A stretch of DNA of 64,000 nucleotides, from positions 206,473,231 through 206,537,230 of the forward strand of contig CM060912.1 of NCBI GenBank assembly GCA_030737875.1, read 5' to 3'. The DNA is from Allium sativum (lineage: Eukaryota; Streptophyta; Magnoliopsida; Asparagales; Amaryllidaceae). The stretch's first letter is position 1. Each line of letters opens with the position of its first letter. The notes beneath the pieces are model-generated. The model did no database searches, was not told where the DNA came from, and saw only the letters and a list, made by a program, of their open reading frames with translations. The position numbers were made by a program, and so were the translations under genes. This document shows positions 1 to 12,390 of the stretch, in pieces.

Positions 1-882
1 TTTTATTTTCACCAAAAAGCAACTTTTATTTTTGACCTCAAAACGAGGCCCACCGCCTGTCGTCCATAGCGTTTTACCCCCATTCTGAACACAATGGGAT
101 AGGTATCGCAAGCTGATTTGATCGTTTCGATTCGTTTTCGTCAAAATCAACATGTAACTCTATATATTGATTTTGAACGCGCATTTCAATTTACCGGGGT
201 CAAATACTAACTAGAAAAATTCCAGAAAAAATATTTTCTAGCTTCGTATTGACGATGCGGTCCTAACAAAACTAGTTTCGTCGAATTCCGAGACCGTATG
301 GAAAATGGCCAATTTCCAATCGATTAAAATCAACTAAAACCGGTCAAACGCGTTTTCCTTTGCCACGCTCGCATATTGATTCGAAAAATTATGAAATTTG
401 GAATCTAGCAATTATTTGACATCACGGATCCAACAAAACTGGTTTCGTCGAAATCCAAGGTCGTTTGCAAAATTTCTATTTTTAAGGGCCTGAATTCTAT
501 AGCGACTATTCAGAATTTTCAACTGGACATATCTTTTGATTCCCGCTATGAAATTTTGATTTTTCGGATTCGTTGGAAAGATATTCCCAATTAGATCCTA
601 TTATTTTTGGTTTCACTAAAATCCGGATTGTTTTGCACCCGGTACATTCAATTGAAGTTTGAAATCGAATTATCGAACTACCGCGCCATTTTCAATTCCA
701 TTTATAATTATATATAAATATTTATATTCTAACGACGATGTATATAATATATACGTCGAATTCTATTCAAAATAAATTTTCCCGTCGATATTATTTAAAA
801 TAATCTATTTTAAATATTCAAAATTCGCTAAAATTGCCAAAATAAAAAATTTAAACTGGCTCAGAATTTCCGGGTTATTACA
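1..882 (-). repeat. Long gypsy-type LTR, 5' end, inverted and cut by window edge
   Basis: On the minus strand this begins TGTAATAACCCGG at 882, an LTR start of the TGTAACAMCCC type used by several plant Ty3/gypsy families. It holds an internal direct repeat: about 30 bp starting at 267 (CAAAACTAGTTTCGTCGAA) recurs at 434 with a 167-bp offset. The segment 431-450 matches the reverse complement of 4394-4413 at about 15 of 20 positions, so this LTR and the one at 4142 look like distant relatives in opposite orientation. No polypurine tract lies next to the TG end (883 onward reads GATCAGATATG), so this is a 5' LTR or a solo LTR. Its other end is outside the window. Confidence 0.6.
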
Positions 883-2560
883 GATCAGATATGTGAAAGT
901 GGTTTGATAGCGTTTAAGAAACGTTGTGGTTGGCAATGGATCAGGCTCGTTTTCTAATTGGATTGGCCAGAGGGGAGATCGAAGGATTGACAAGTAATAT
1001 CATGTGCAGGCATGGATCAGGCTCAGTTTTGAAGATGGATCTGGCGAGAACATTGTGATGGATCGACAGCGTTTAGAAACGTTGTGCTTTGGAGTAGGAT
1101 CTAGCAACACTGGAGTGTGGATCGGCCATGTATTATTTAGTGGATCGACCAAGTTCTAGAGGCTGATTTGATGGATTGGGATGGAAGATCCATGATGGAT
1201 TGGGCAGGAGATATGAGAGCGTTTTATAAATGTTGTGGAATGGGATTTAAACGCGGTGGTTTAAAATTTATAGAAAAAGGCTGAAACATTGTGAATTGAA
1301 TATTGACCAAACGATGTATGTTTTGGCTCGATGATGGTCGTGGCTTCGAAGTGAATTCAAGAAAGAATGTTCGAAGTGTTGTGAAGTGTTCATTGATCGT
1401 CGAAATGCAACGAATGTTGAGACGACTCAAGATGATTTGAATTTGTGAATAATGGTTGCTCAAGATGATTTGAGCTTATGAATATCGATAATGACAACTA
1501 GGTATATCAAAAACTGAGGAATTATCGTTGTCGTAGGTTCTAATGGGCTCAAAATAGGGGTACAATAGGGACGCCTAAAGGACTAGATGATTGGTCAAGT
1601 ACCCAGGGTATCGATGAAAGGCCTAGATATGTATCGATGAAAGGCGTATGGAGTTTTTTCTAGAACCGAGGTTACCATTAGCCCTTGACGGATAGCATGT
1701 TGTGGCCAGTCATACGATTAACGACGGTCTCAAGGCAGGATTGGCGGTGATAGGCAGAGCCATGGATGTTGATTGTTTTGCTTGTACCGTCTTGCGTAGA
1801 TTGTTCGACGTCGAAAGGGATACTCTTGGATGCTTGTCTGATGTTGGTTTAGGCCTTCGGGGATTGTGTTTGGGGGATGTTGATCTCTATTAGGATGGTT
1901 TATGCTGGATAACTAGTTGTTATGACTGTTTGTTTCTATTTGATTGCTTATAAAGGCTATCACTGTTGGATGTGGATGAGACGGGTTGGGTTCTTCTCTG
2001 TTGATATGATTGGTAGATTAGACGATTAATTTGCCTATTCTCATATACTTTATTGATGATGTTAGATATCTGTTTTATCGCTCATTAAGACTATTGTCTG
2101 ACTCGAGGTTTTATGTCTCCTTTTTATTACCTTGGGCATTCATTCATGTGATGAATGGGCAGACTGGGTAGCAGGTGACAGGTAGTAGATCTTGATAAGG
2201 ACGATGTTGTTAAGTGACAATGAGCAGGAGGCTGACCTATTGTTTCCTACTATCTACTATTTTCCGTTTTCCGCTGTTATGTTGATGTATTCACTGAGTG
2301 CTTCTAGTAGGGCACTTTGTACAAACTCTTATAGTGTAATCCAATTTTGTATGGATATTTCATGATGATATGAAAAAGTTTATGATTTTGCTCAATTCTG
2401 CTTCAATATTATTGCATGTTGTATATGTTCTATTAAATTTTATCCTTGCGCTGTGAGTTATACAAAACGTCTTGCATATATATCCTACCCTGATGATCTT
2501 CCATAGTTGTCTGACACGTCTTTCAATGTATTATTCCTCTTGTTAAGTGCATGAGTTATA
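883..2560. other. No gene recognised; unassigned repeat-like DNA
   Basis: This stretch is less AT-rich than its right flank and has recurring GGATCGRCC-like words between about 950 and 1200. The longest open frames (62-79 codons) have no family signature and no consistent frame. It may be non-coding internal sequence of an old LTR element or host intergenic DNA; I cannot decide which. Confidence 0.4.
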
Positions 2561-4141
2561 GCGGTCGTCACAACATAGGCTCGAATATATACAAACTCTG
2601 AAAGCACATTTAATTTTATATATTATAACACTTCTTTTTGAATATTCTTCTTCACAATTTTGAATGCTCTGACAATTTGAAGTTGTCCCTTTGAAACATA
2701 TATGATGATTATTCTTCCTCGTAGTTATCTTGTTTACACATACATATCTATTCGATATAGATATTTTCTGCTACTTTATTAGAAATCACTATTAAGAAAA
2801 CCCCAATGCGAAAACCTTGAATGAAGAAAAAAATTCAACTTTGAGATAAATTATTTATACAACTTTGAGATGCTAATTTTTGTTCTTTAATTATATTTTA
2901 AGTATCTTCTTTTGAACTTGTTTATAATTAATGATAAGAGAATAATACATAGTTCTAATTCCATATTGTTTTCTCCAATGGAGATTGAAAGTAGTTTCTT
3001 TGAAGGAAACAAAATATGCATGTGCTAAATGTTGATAAGATATAAGATTTATCAATTTTTACTATATTCAATATATATATATATATGTATGTATGTATGT
3101 ATATATTCGAATCATGATATTTTTGAAAACTTGAGTCCCACTTCTAATATGATTTTACATCATTCGAGGATGTAGAATACAAAATAGTTTTCTAATACTA
3201 CCAATGAACTAAAATATGAAAGATGTTATGCATATCTTTATGAGATCATCATAATTTATTTATTTAGAAAATATTATGAGTTGCATTCTTACTTCTATTT
3301 CAACATGCGTATTTTCTAAGTAAACTTATCAAAAATGACTTTAAATTTATTTCTTTGGGAGAATGACCTATATATCATTAGATATTATGTCTTTTGGTGA
3401 GAAGAGCAGATAAATTTATAAGAATTTGTAAAATCTTCTGGATATACTTTATTACATGCTTTAAATAGATAATCTCAATTTGATGTTTTAAACATTTTAT
3501 AGCTTGATTCTCAAATTCTTATCTTACAATTAAACTTTTTGCTTCGAGTATATGAAAATTTGACTTTTTGTTTGTGGAAACCTCCATTTTCCTAGTTCAT
3601 GAAAATACTCGATTTCAATGTTTATTAGAACATCATATTATTAATCCTTTTGCTAGAAGATTTACATATTTTTGCATTTCATACGTATTCAATATCAAAT
3701 GATACACAATAATATCTTCACGATACTTCAAATGTTACATCTCAAGTTTTATATTTTATTTTTATTTACTAATCTCTGGAAACATGCATAAAATCGATAA
3801 ATGGACACATTATTCAATATATTAAACCTAAGATAAAAGTTAAATAATATTTCCATTGCTTAATTTTTCTCTAGTGTAAGTTGGAAGTTCAATCTCAAAA
3901 TTTAATTCAATTTCAATCATCTCAATCATCCATTATATTACTATACATATATATTTATAATAATTACATGTATAATTTTTTCAAATAAGTATATGTGTAT
4001 AGAAATCTAATTTACTTAGTCATTGGATTTTGCATTGATTACTATATTTGAGCACTGAAAATCTACCTATCATATGGAAAATAACTTATTTAAAAAATAA
4101 ATCATTCAAACTGAGAATCAAAAGTAAATCATTTATTGAAT
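2561..4141 (-). other. AT-rich degenerate DNA, possibly old copia 3' leader
   Basis: No coding region is visible. About 2800-2840 contains AAGAAAACCCCAATGCGAAA, resembling the minus-strand 3' non-coding repeat of the Tork-like copia element at 11.5-12.4 kb. A GACAA/TTGTC hairpin at 2671-2687 resembles the hairpin series of that element. These suggest an older, heavily decayed copy in minus orientation. A TA/TATG microsatellite lies near 3070-3105. Confidence 0.3.
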
Positions 4142-4850
4142 TGTAACAACCCAGAATTTTGGAGTCCATTTAAAATTTAAATTTAATCTATTTTGATGAA
4201 TTTTTAATATAAATTGCTTATTTTGCTTGATAAAATTTGAGAATAATTTTTAAATTAGTTTTAATATTTTATTTGACTTAAAACAGAGTGATGTTCTTAA
4301 ATCAATTTATAAGCTAAGAATTTGAATATCGATATTTTAAAGCTATATCTATTATTTATAAAAAGGCCATTTTTAAGATAGTCTCGGAATTCGTTGAAAC
4401 CACTTTTATTGGATTCGGAATGTCGAAATATGTCAGCATTTAAATTTTTAAGTTTAAAGGAGTTTGTATGTAGAAAAATGACATATAAACGTACGATGAA
4501 AATTCAATCAGAATTCGATTTTAATTCGAAATAAGGCCAATTTTCCAATGGTCTCCAAATTCGACACGGCCTGGTTCATTGGAACCATAACTCCATAACG
4601 TAGCGAGATTTCAATTTTTGTAATTTTGGAGTTATTGTGTAGCCGTGCGATTAGAATGAAGTTTGTAAGTAGTAATGAATACACCTTGAATTTAAGTCAA
4701 TTCATGAATAGTGCTTGCCCAATGGAAATTAGATTATAAGGCACCTCCCTCCTTCACATGGCACCCTTCCCTTAAATGGTGCTTTCATGACATGATGAGT
4801 AGCTAATCAGGGTTTAAGTTATCATTCATTTTCTAAACCTAAATTAAAAA

Positions 4851-4860
4851 CTATAAAATC
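4851..4860 (+). promoter_or_regulatory. Probable LTR TATA box
   Basis: CTATAAAATC lies about 710 bp into the LTR and is followed by an unusually GC-rich C/T leader (about 4870-5010, CCGCC-rich). That contrast with the AT-rich surroundings is typical of a Pol II start region. Confidence 0.5.
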
Positions 4861-5316
4861 TTAAAAATGGTTCCCTTTTTTCTTCCCTTAGCTCCTCCTA
4901 CCGCCGCCCTTAGGCCCACCTGCCGTGCCTCCACCACTTGCTGATGTTAGCAGGGCCCCACGGCCTGGCGTACGCCCTCCCTGCTCTCCTCTTCTCTCCT
5001 CTTTGATCTCTTATAATGGTGCTTCATTTAAGTGTCTACCTCGTCTCTACTACCTTTAGCTACCTTCTAGTGTGCCCTATAAGCCACATTCACCTTTTGG
5101 ACCCCGCTAAGGCTCTCTTCCTCGCTGGACTGCCAAGCCTCGAGTTCTACGAGCTCCAATTCACCAAATATCATTGCTTTATAGCTTCAAACAATAGTCT
5201 AAGTGTATACAAGAGTCGCCAAGAAGTTTGGAGTCATTCTGGATAGGAAAGGCAACATTTTTAAGCCGTAGCGAGCGCAGAAGTCCAACGTTGTAGTGTA
5301 TTGTCATACGGCTAGG

Positions 5317-8300
5317 GTAAGAGATTCTCACTCTTATTTGTGTATCTACATAATTTTGAATAGTTAATTAGTTAAGCGTTTAACGTTAAAAGTTAGTATG
5401 AAAATGTTAAGTGAGATATAAGTTAGAAATTGGCTAATTTTGTAGTTAGCGAGATGTTAAAATATTTGACAGTTAATGATTTAAATAGTAGCGAAAACCG
5501 TAGATTTTATTTGGTTAATATCAGAAAATGTTATACGGTATATGGTAGCTCACATCACTGTTGTTTGAAACCCCGATGAATGAATTGTTGATTGGTTTAG
5601 TTATGTTGTGCTTGTGATTTTGAGAGGTTTAACATGCTAAATTAATGTTAATATATTGGTGGTAGTTGAAATTGGATTAAATATCCATTTATAATTTGAA
5701 CGGTAAATTTGTTTCTTACTCGTTCAAAGAAAAATTGGGTTGTCTGAAAAGTAACTCGAATTAAATTAAGTACGGCTAAGTTCAAAAATCAATTTTGGAA
5801 TTAAATTGATTGTTGTTGAATGAAAACTCCAGATGAGTCTCGGGATGATATTTGAGTTACACGTCTCCCTTGTATGTAATTTGCAAGTTGATCGATCGAT
5901 CAACAAAGAGAAATAAGCGTCAATAAATTATTTGAAGCTTATATGAAAATAGACGCACAGTGGATGGAATTTGGATGTGTAATAATTGTTTGCAACTATT
6001 GTTGGATGTATGGAATTCCTATGATTGAAATTATATGATGTTTAGTCAAGTTTTATTCCAATCCGGATTAAAAATGAATATTTTAATAATAATGTAATAT
6101 TCGGTGAAAAACCGAAGTTTGATTTCGACGTTCGATTTTAGACGGACGCATTTATATCGAAATATCGATGAATGTTCATAACTGTAACAAATGATTTTAA
6201 AGTATTTTTAGTATACTTATGGCTTAACGAAGTTAAATATAAAATGAATAGTAACTTTTCAAAGTGAAATTCAGTTAGGATATGTAACGAACGTTTGAAA
6301 AGAAGTTTTCTTTCGAAAGTTCTTCATTTATTTTTATAACGGCTGCAAGGAAAGTTTGAACGTAAAATGATGACTTTTGAAAAATAATATTATTCTATTC
6401 ATTAAAATTGACTAAACAGTGAAATGTGCAATTTTAAAGATAAACAACTGAAATGAGTTTTCAAAGATGATTACATATATTTTATACAATTTATTAAATT
6501 GGTTTAGAAGCGTTTCGATTTATATTTAAAATTTATATATCGATTTGGGCTTGAATAGAACGTGTCGCACAACGACAGTTTGCGAACGTTAACCCATAAC
6601 TTCGAATTGACGTAGCGGGAGATCCGACCATTAGATTCTCCTAAAACCGGAACTGTTGGGTTCGTATAGAAAAGACCTTTCAAATGAATATAAGTGGTTT
6701 AATTTTGAATGGCTAGATTTTAAAGTATATCCAAATTAGTTTTGTAAAAGGTCGGCATGGATGTAGTTCGGTGCCGATATTGAAAACCGATTGTAAGGGC
6801 CTCAACAAAAATTATTAAAAATATAAATAAATTATGATAAATCATAATAAATGATTTGAAAAGGGTTTGGATAAAAATATTCCCAGTTTTAAAAGATATT
6901 TTTTATCAAAAAGAGTAGTTATAAAAATTAACAGAATAAATCCAATGTTTTAAACATAAAGAATTGAATTAGAAAGGGGTTTTAATATAATTGAAGATTC
7001 CCAACGTATAACATGGGAAGGATTTAAATAGGAAATAATCTTCGAACATTTCAATATTGGATTCTGTGATTATACGAATACTATTGAGGGATTTGGAAGA
7101 TATTGATATCGTTATTTCCGTACGATATCAGTTGATTTTAGAATTTGGTATTGAATATGAGTCGACATGATTTCCATTTAAGATCTTATATTAATATCAA
7201 ATTGATTTGGTGTTTGTTGTGAATAGTGTTTTTAAATGAAATTTGTTTTTTAACCCAGGTAAAGATAGGATTAATTTCCGAAAAGGAATATTCGTTGAGT
7301 TATGGTTTGAGTTGAAAGTATATTATAAAATCCTTTTAAAGGTTTTCCATGAAATGGATTAAAAAATAAGTTTAACAGGATTTATCTTTGATAAAATTAA
7401 TGGGAACCTATCCCAAAATATATGAATATTTGACTGAAAGAATATTCTGGATTGGAATGAGATAAGTGTTATCTTTGTGTATTTATCACACAATTATACA
7501 AATACTCGAGTTGTTCAGAAAAACTGGGTTTAACCTGTTCTGAATAATTATTACAACGATTAAAAGTCAAAGACATGAAGACGGTTGATGAAGACCGGAG
7601 ATCTTCACATCGTTTGGGCTATTGCTGATGTCTTGATTGAGTCGTACACCCAAGACAAGGTAATAAGTGGTGGTAGTCTAAAACGTACTTGGAAATCGAC
7701 CGGATATGCGAGGACCTCTCTCATGTATTGGACATATGGGATGAGGACCTAGAACGAACTTGCAAATGGATGTGTGTCTGACATTGTATTTTATGTTGTA
7801 GTAATTGATCTCTACTAAATATATATATTTGTTTGGTGGCGGAGAATTTACTCTCTTAGCTTAACACCCTTCTTTAAGACGTATGAGCTTAGAGGTTATA
7901 TATTGGTGGGAATCAATGGTATAGTATGGATTGACAATGTGGCATCCTGAGATGCAATGATCAAGGCTTTTGTTGAAAAGCATATCCTTGTGGATGATGA
8001 TCAAAGAACGACTTTGATATAGCACTGCTTTGTGTATAACATTGATTCTCAAACTTCACACCCTGTATGAGTCAAAAACGGGATGAGAATCATAGGGAGG
8101 ACGTGCGTTTCTTTCCAGCTAGAGGTGATGTCATGGTTTCAGTTGTAATCCAATTTCCAATACGCGACTTTTCGGTTTTAGTTGTAAACCTATATAGTAA
8201 AATAGTAAGATGGGGAGCTATGTCGTCTATGATTGATACATTTATATTCAAAGTTATTTTATGCACTATGCATTTGTAATAATATCAAAATATTTGTTTT

Positions 8301-8649
8301 AAAACGTACCAAGCATATTTGGTTATTATAAGGTAAAACTCTATCCCCCGGCATGCGTTGCATTGTGTGATGGGACATGAGTTTTATAATAGTTCATTTT
8401 TCAAAAAGCATTGCGTTGTTTTTTACTTATTTCAAATTTGGTATTCACATGGAGGAAACCCATTCTGTGACATATGGCATGGTCCCGTGATATACCCTAT
8501 TCTAAAGTAAAGTTTTAATAATTGTTTTAGCTCTCATACCAGTCTCATGACTGACCTGGAGCTTATTGTTTCCACCTAAACTCTAGGGTGTCCATATTTT
8601 CCACAAGGGCAGTTAGTAGTTTTGGTTTGCAAATTCTTTTCTTTGACAG
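5317..8649 (+). other. Candidate intron inside the long LTR
   Basis: Donor: CTAGG|GTAAGAG at 5317, close to the plant 5' splice consensus, placed after the C/T-rich leader. Acceptor: TTCTTTTCTTTGACAG ending at 8649, a good polypyrimidine tract plus CAG. The same donor-far-acceptor arrangement is seen in the LTR family at 26.9-63.3 kb. This is inferred from motifs only. Confidence 0.35.
8540..8553 (+). other. CAGTC/GACTG hairpin of the conserved LTR 3' module
   Basis: CAGTC-TCAT-GACTG, followed by ACC and then by TTGTTTCCACC. The related LTRs have CAGAC-TTTT-GTCTG-ACC and TTGTTTCGCC in the same place. Stem bases differ in a paired way while position and loop length are kept. Confidence 0.5.
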
Positions 8650-9997
8650 GGTCCTCGATTACGGCTGGGCCTATATTCAGACAGTTTTGTATCTATGTAT
8701 TATCTTAAACTGTGTTAGTTGATATTTTCCGCTGCATTGTTATTTACATTGTATTTATAATTTACCTTTCTGCTATTGTAATTTATTTTATTCTCTAATT
8801 ATTGTATTTCTGCTGTATATTTATTTTTTCGCACTCTATTATTCTTGTAATCTAATGTAAATTGGTGTAATAACAAAGAAAGATTCTTTTGTTTTGTGTT
8901 TCGATGCGATGCGTTGTGTCATGAATTTCGAAAGAAATAACAATATAGTATGTCATCCTTTCAATTTTAAATGAGACAAACAATGAGATTAATCATTTTT
9001 ATTTTATCAGAATTGTCTCTCTAAGCTTAAAAGTTGGCACTAACTTGTTATAGGGAAAAAAGAAAAGAGAAAAATACGTAAGTCATAAACTCCAGTTTCT
9101 AGTTAAGCATGGATTTGTACATTATATCTCTTTCAAATAATAATTCAATGAAAGTACTTTACTAGAAACAATATTTTAATGAATCAAACAAGGTTAAAAG
9201 AGTAACGATAAAAAAAACTAAAACTAAAACAAAAGCACAAATCTATAGCTAGATCCATCAAAGTATGAAGTATATCATACGCATCCATCATTATACTACA
9301 TTATTAATGTGGAAGGAAAAAAAGATCCATAAGATGTTAAGGCCAAGTTTGCATTGGTTTCTTAAAATAAGAAAAATAAATTTGCAAAATGTAAAGGGAG
9401 ACATAAAAGTCTGAATAACTAACCATGATTTTAGAAATAAGTATTTAAATTAGTGTTAAAATAATTTATATGATCAAACCATGGGTCAACCTCAATAGAT
9501 ATAACTTTAACAGATTCACCCCCAAATATCTCAAAATCAGTATACTGAAACTATAAGAAGACACATCATAAAAGATAAAAATCTTGCAAGTTAATAAAGA
9601 TGTAACAATTAATATTGCAAATGAATCTAAAATAGAAATATTTGTGCTAAGGATGCAAACAAAATCATGATATGACATGCGTTTCTTCTCGTTGGTTCAC
9701 AACTTGAACTAATGAACTGAGAAGCATGACCTATGAATCAGCATATTGCTTTAATTATAATTTATGAATGTTATCACCCATCTTATACCTTAAATTTTCA
9801 GATCATTCTTTTATAGTGGACATCAAATTCCTAGTTCATAATATTCCCATAATATTAAAACATAAAAACATGTTATTGTTACTTGTATTGTTTTAAGAAA
9901 TCATGGATATCTCTTCTGCTGATGGCTAATTCAAACAGGTACCAAGTCGTAGTTTAAGAAAAAATAGAACTTCATATTTCGAGACTTTTGGAATATT

Positions 9998-10149
9998 TGT
10001 TCCAAACATTAAGAACTTCAAGTTCTAAATCCTTTCATATTCAATGCTTACTAGGTATAATTTTTTTGGAAGTTAATTGGATATAAACTAAAATATGTCA
10101 AATACAAAAGATTTGCAAGAAATAAGTTAACATATATAAAACTAGAAAT

Positions 10150-10184
<35 letters not shown>

Positions 10185-10252
10185 ATCTACAAGTAATTAA
10201 ATCAGAATTATCAGATCTAAAACTCATTAACAAATGTATTGGTTTTAGAATT
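9998..10252. repeat. Dispersed repeat A, left copy
   Basis: About 250 bp that closely matches 23707-23941. Both begin near CAAACATTAAGAACTTCAAG and end at TTGGTTTTAGAAT. Only the left copy has the expanded (AT)n (10151-10182); the right copy has GATATATATC there. It contains the palindrome GAACTTCAAGTTC (10013-10025), the same hairpin type as in the copia leader, so it is probably leader sequence of related copia elements. The two copies flank the 11342-23574 element. Confidence 0.7.
10151..10182. repeat. (AT)n microsatellite
   Basis: About 32 bp of uninterrupted AT dinucleotides inside repeat A; expanded relative to the other copy. Confidence 0.95.
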
Positions 10253-10426
10253 GCAAAGAGTTTCGTGATTGGGAGGTACAAAGAAATATGAAAAGAAAAT
10301 AAATCTATTAATAGTTGCCTTGGAAGCACGAACTTTTGGTTCGACTGTAAACTACCCAAAATATTCCTACGTATAAGTTTTTAAATTTATTAAATTGTTA
10401 TTTAACCTAATCTCCTCTATAAAATA

Positions 10427-11097
10427 TTGGGCTGCTCAACCATATATAATCCGACCCAACCCACAACTCGACTCAACTAATCCTTTTTGGGGTCAGATAT
10501 GGGTTACATTTTGTAACCCATACTATATATGGTTTGGGTATGATATTTTGTTCTACCCAACCTAACCCTATATTAAAACCCTAATCTAGTATCACCCCAC
10601 TTCAAATTAGAATAGTATAATCCTAGAATAATGTTTATGTATTCTATAGAACATATACAAAAAGCATATTTTATTTCAATCCAAACTAGATAGAATTTGG
10701 CAAAAACAATTTAAATAGCATTTTAATGTATTTTAAGATGAAACATTAGTTTTACTATATAGTGAATTAATTTTATATGATGTATTTTACAATGAAATTT
10801 TAATAAAATATGTGTTAGAATAAATTAATTATTTTAAATGCATTGTGCTAGTTAAAATCTAATATATTATATTGAATATTTTTATATTAACTTAAAAAAA
10901 GTTCCCATGTATTCTCATTTTTTATTAGATTCATGCAACCCAACCTGACCCTACCCAACCTAACCCATACTTAAACCCAACCCATATCCAAACTCATACA
11001 GGGTCGAGTACGGGTTGAACTACCTTGAACCCATGCCTATGTGGGTCGAATAAAGTATTTGGTCTAGCTCGACCTACCCATACTTTGTGCAGCCCTA
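10427..11097. mobile_element. hAT-type MITE with perfect 8-bp target duplication
   Basis: A 671-bp non-coding element. The ends are imperfect terminal inverted repeats: TTGGGCTGCTCAA on the left and TAGGGCTGCACAA reading in from the right. It is flanked by identical 8-bp duplications ATAAAATA (10419-10426 and 11098-11105), the length produced by hAT transposases. Both subterminal regions carry many ACCCAACCC/GGGTTGGGT-like words in mirrored arrangement, a known habit of plant hAT-derived MITEs. No transposase is encoded, so it would need one in trans. Confidence 0.85.
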
Positions 11098-11127
11098 ATA
11101 AAATAGCATTTAACAAAAAAAATCCAC

Positions 11128-11335
11128 AAATTCAAATCACCCTTATAATATCGTTCAAAAAGAGGACTTAATAAATAGACTTTCATTACAAATTCAAATC
11201 TCGCCACTAATATTGCCCAAAAAGAGGATCTAACAAATAGACTTTCATTATAAATTCAAACTTCTTCTCTATATATATTACCATATTTTAACATTACTTA
11301 ATAGTGTGATCTAACAAATAAATTCTTTTATGAAT
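11128..11335. repeat. 62-bp tandem repeat, about three copies
   Basis: Units begin AAATTCAAA at 11128, 11190 and 11252, an exact 62-bp period for the first two. They share an AAAGAGGAYYTAAYAAATAG core; the third unit is diverged and interrupted. No coding content. Confidence 0.8.
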
Positions 11336-11341
11336 TTTTTT

Positions 11342-11539
11342 TGTTATGAAATAAAATTGATAAAAGAGGAGAAGACATTTGAAAAAACATAATACATTAG
11401 GGAGAGACTTTTCATTTCTATTGACTTAGGTGTATCTTACAATGTAAACAATCTCTCTATTTATTGAGTCTACAGGCCATGTAAATTGTAGTAAAGTTCT
11501 TTAGCATATTCACTCTAATTACTTTTACATATTACAACA
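11342..11539 (-). repeat. 3' LTR of the minus-strand copia element
   Basis: 198 bp. It shares with 23370-23574 the blocks TTAGGGAGAGA, TTTTCATTTCTA, ACAATGTAAACA and GTAAAGTTCTTTAGCATATT. The LTRs differ at many positions, so the insertion is old. Confidence 0.85.
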
Positions 11540-11551
11540 CTCCCCCTTGAA
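11540..11551 (-). other. Polypurine tract of the copia element
   Basis: The plus strand reads CTCCCCCTTGAA directly after the LTR end, so the minus strand reads TTCAAGGGGGAG and then LTR TGTTG. This is the usual plus-strand primer next to a 3' LTR. Confidence 0.8.
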
Positions 11552-11574
11552 TATGCATATGCAAAAGTGATAAA

Positions 11575-12390
11575 ATTAATTGCCTCATTAAAAACCTTTT
11601 TATGAAAAAAGCAGTGGGAAAAATAATAAATAATGAAAAGAGTACAATTTTGTTTCATCTTTAGATAACATGTTTTACAAAGTTATAATAAGGGTTGATA
11701 CTTTAGGATCAAGATAATTCCTCTTTAAAAACCTTACTTACAAAAACCTAGTGGGAAAAATATTAGTGAAGGAAAAGAGTATATTATAGCATAATTTTAT
11801 ATGCTCCCTCTGATTTATAATGCATTATTCAATTAGTCTATTGATGTAGTCGGTGCATGCCAATTTTGTGCACCAACTTCTGAAATGTTGATCTGGAAAT
11901 TGCCATTGAGAACAGATCAACCTGCTTTTCTTGAAACTTGATTTATTTCTCTCATTTCTTGTTGTCCTTTTATATTTCATGTATGAGGACAAATTTAGAA
12001 GAAATATGCCCCATCCTATCATCCATGATATAATCTACTTGAATTTGAGCCAAACAAGCTGCATTGTCTTCATAAATAATAGTTTGCTTCATCAAAAGAT
12101 GTTTGATACTTCTGGATCAAAATGCTGCCTCGATAAAACCTTACTAAGCAAAATCCTGATGGGAAAAATCTTAGTGAAGGAAAATGAGTACAATATGAAA
12201 TGTCATATTTCAATAATTTACTACGTCAAATGGAGTATGATACTTTCGGATCAATGAAATGCATCGTTAAAACCTTAATAAGAAAAACCCAATGGGAAAA
12301 ACATAAATAATTAAAAAGAGTACATTATAAATTATTTTCATATGTTACTGTTTGGGTTTATACTTTCGGATCAAGTACATTTTCATCTTC
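11575..12390 (-). repeat. Dispersed copies of the copia 3' non-coding repeat, interrupting RNase H
   Basis: Four copies and a fifth truncated one share a unit with the order (GATACTTTCGGATCAA), TTAAAACCTTA, CCYARTGGGAAAAA, AAAGAGTACA. They lie near 11575-11657, 11694-11785, 12100-12190, 12235-12330 and 12355-12390. One such unit is normal in the 3' non-coding end of Tork-like elements. Here extra copies sit between the RNase H and RT remnants and replace a large part of the coding sequence. Confidence 0.7.
11838..12095 (-). pseudogene. copia RNase H remnant
   Basis: The minus-strand translation contains YEDNAACLAQI, then HISSKF and, at the end, STFQKLVHKIGMHRL before a stop at 11838. These match the C-terminal RNase H region of plant Tork/TNT polyproteins (YEDNAAC, H-SPKFF, STFEKLVH-IGMRRL). 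Stops and frame breaks interrupt the middle. The upstream part of RNase H, including the segment joining it to RT, is missing and replaced by non-coding repeats. Not functional. Confidence 0.85.

Larger units (their letters stand above)
4142..8900 (+). repeat. Very long gypsy-type LTR, distant relative of the right-half family
   Basis: It starts TGTAACAACCCAGAATTTTG at 4142. Landmarks come in the same order as in the 3-kb LTR family at 26.9-63.3 kb: TATA box with a C/T-rich leader near the 5' side, a long AT-rich middle, then a 5+4+5 hairpin (8540-8553), a pyrimidine-rich stretch and a CAG near the 3' side. The 3' terminus (GTGTTACA or similar) was not found, so the right limit of about 8900 is a guess. 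It is a solo or truncated LTR of roughly 4.7 kb. No gag or pol follows it. Confidence 0.5.
8901..10426. other. AT-rich non-coding DNA
   Basis: Nothing recognisable is encoded. It contains one arm of the dispersed repeat pair (9998-10252) and an AT microsatellite (10151-10182). Short open frames here lack family features. Confidence 0.5.

Noticed and set aside
1702..1893. 63-codon open frame in unassigned DNA
   Set aside because: No recognisable domain, and the length is expected by chance in a less AT-rich stretch.
5016..5246. 76-codon open frame after the C/T-rich leader of the 4142 LTR
   Set aside because: No family motif. It lies inside an LTR leader, and sequence relatedness does not favour a coding role; kept only as a note.
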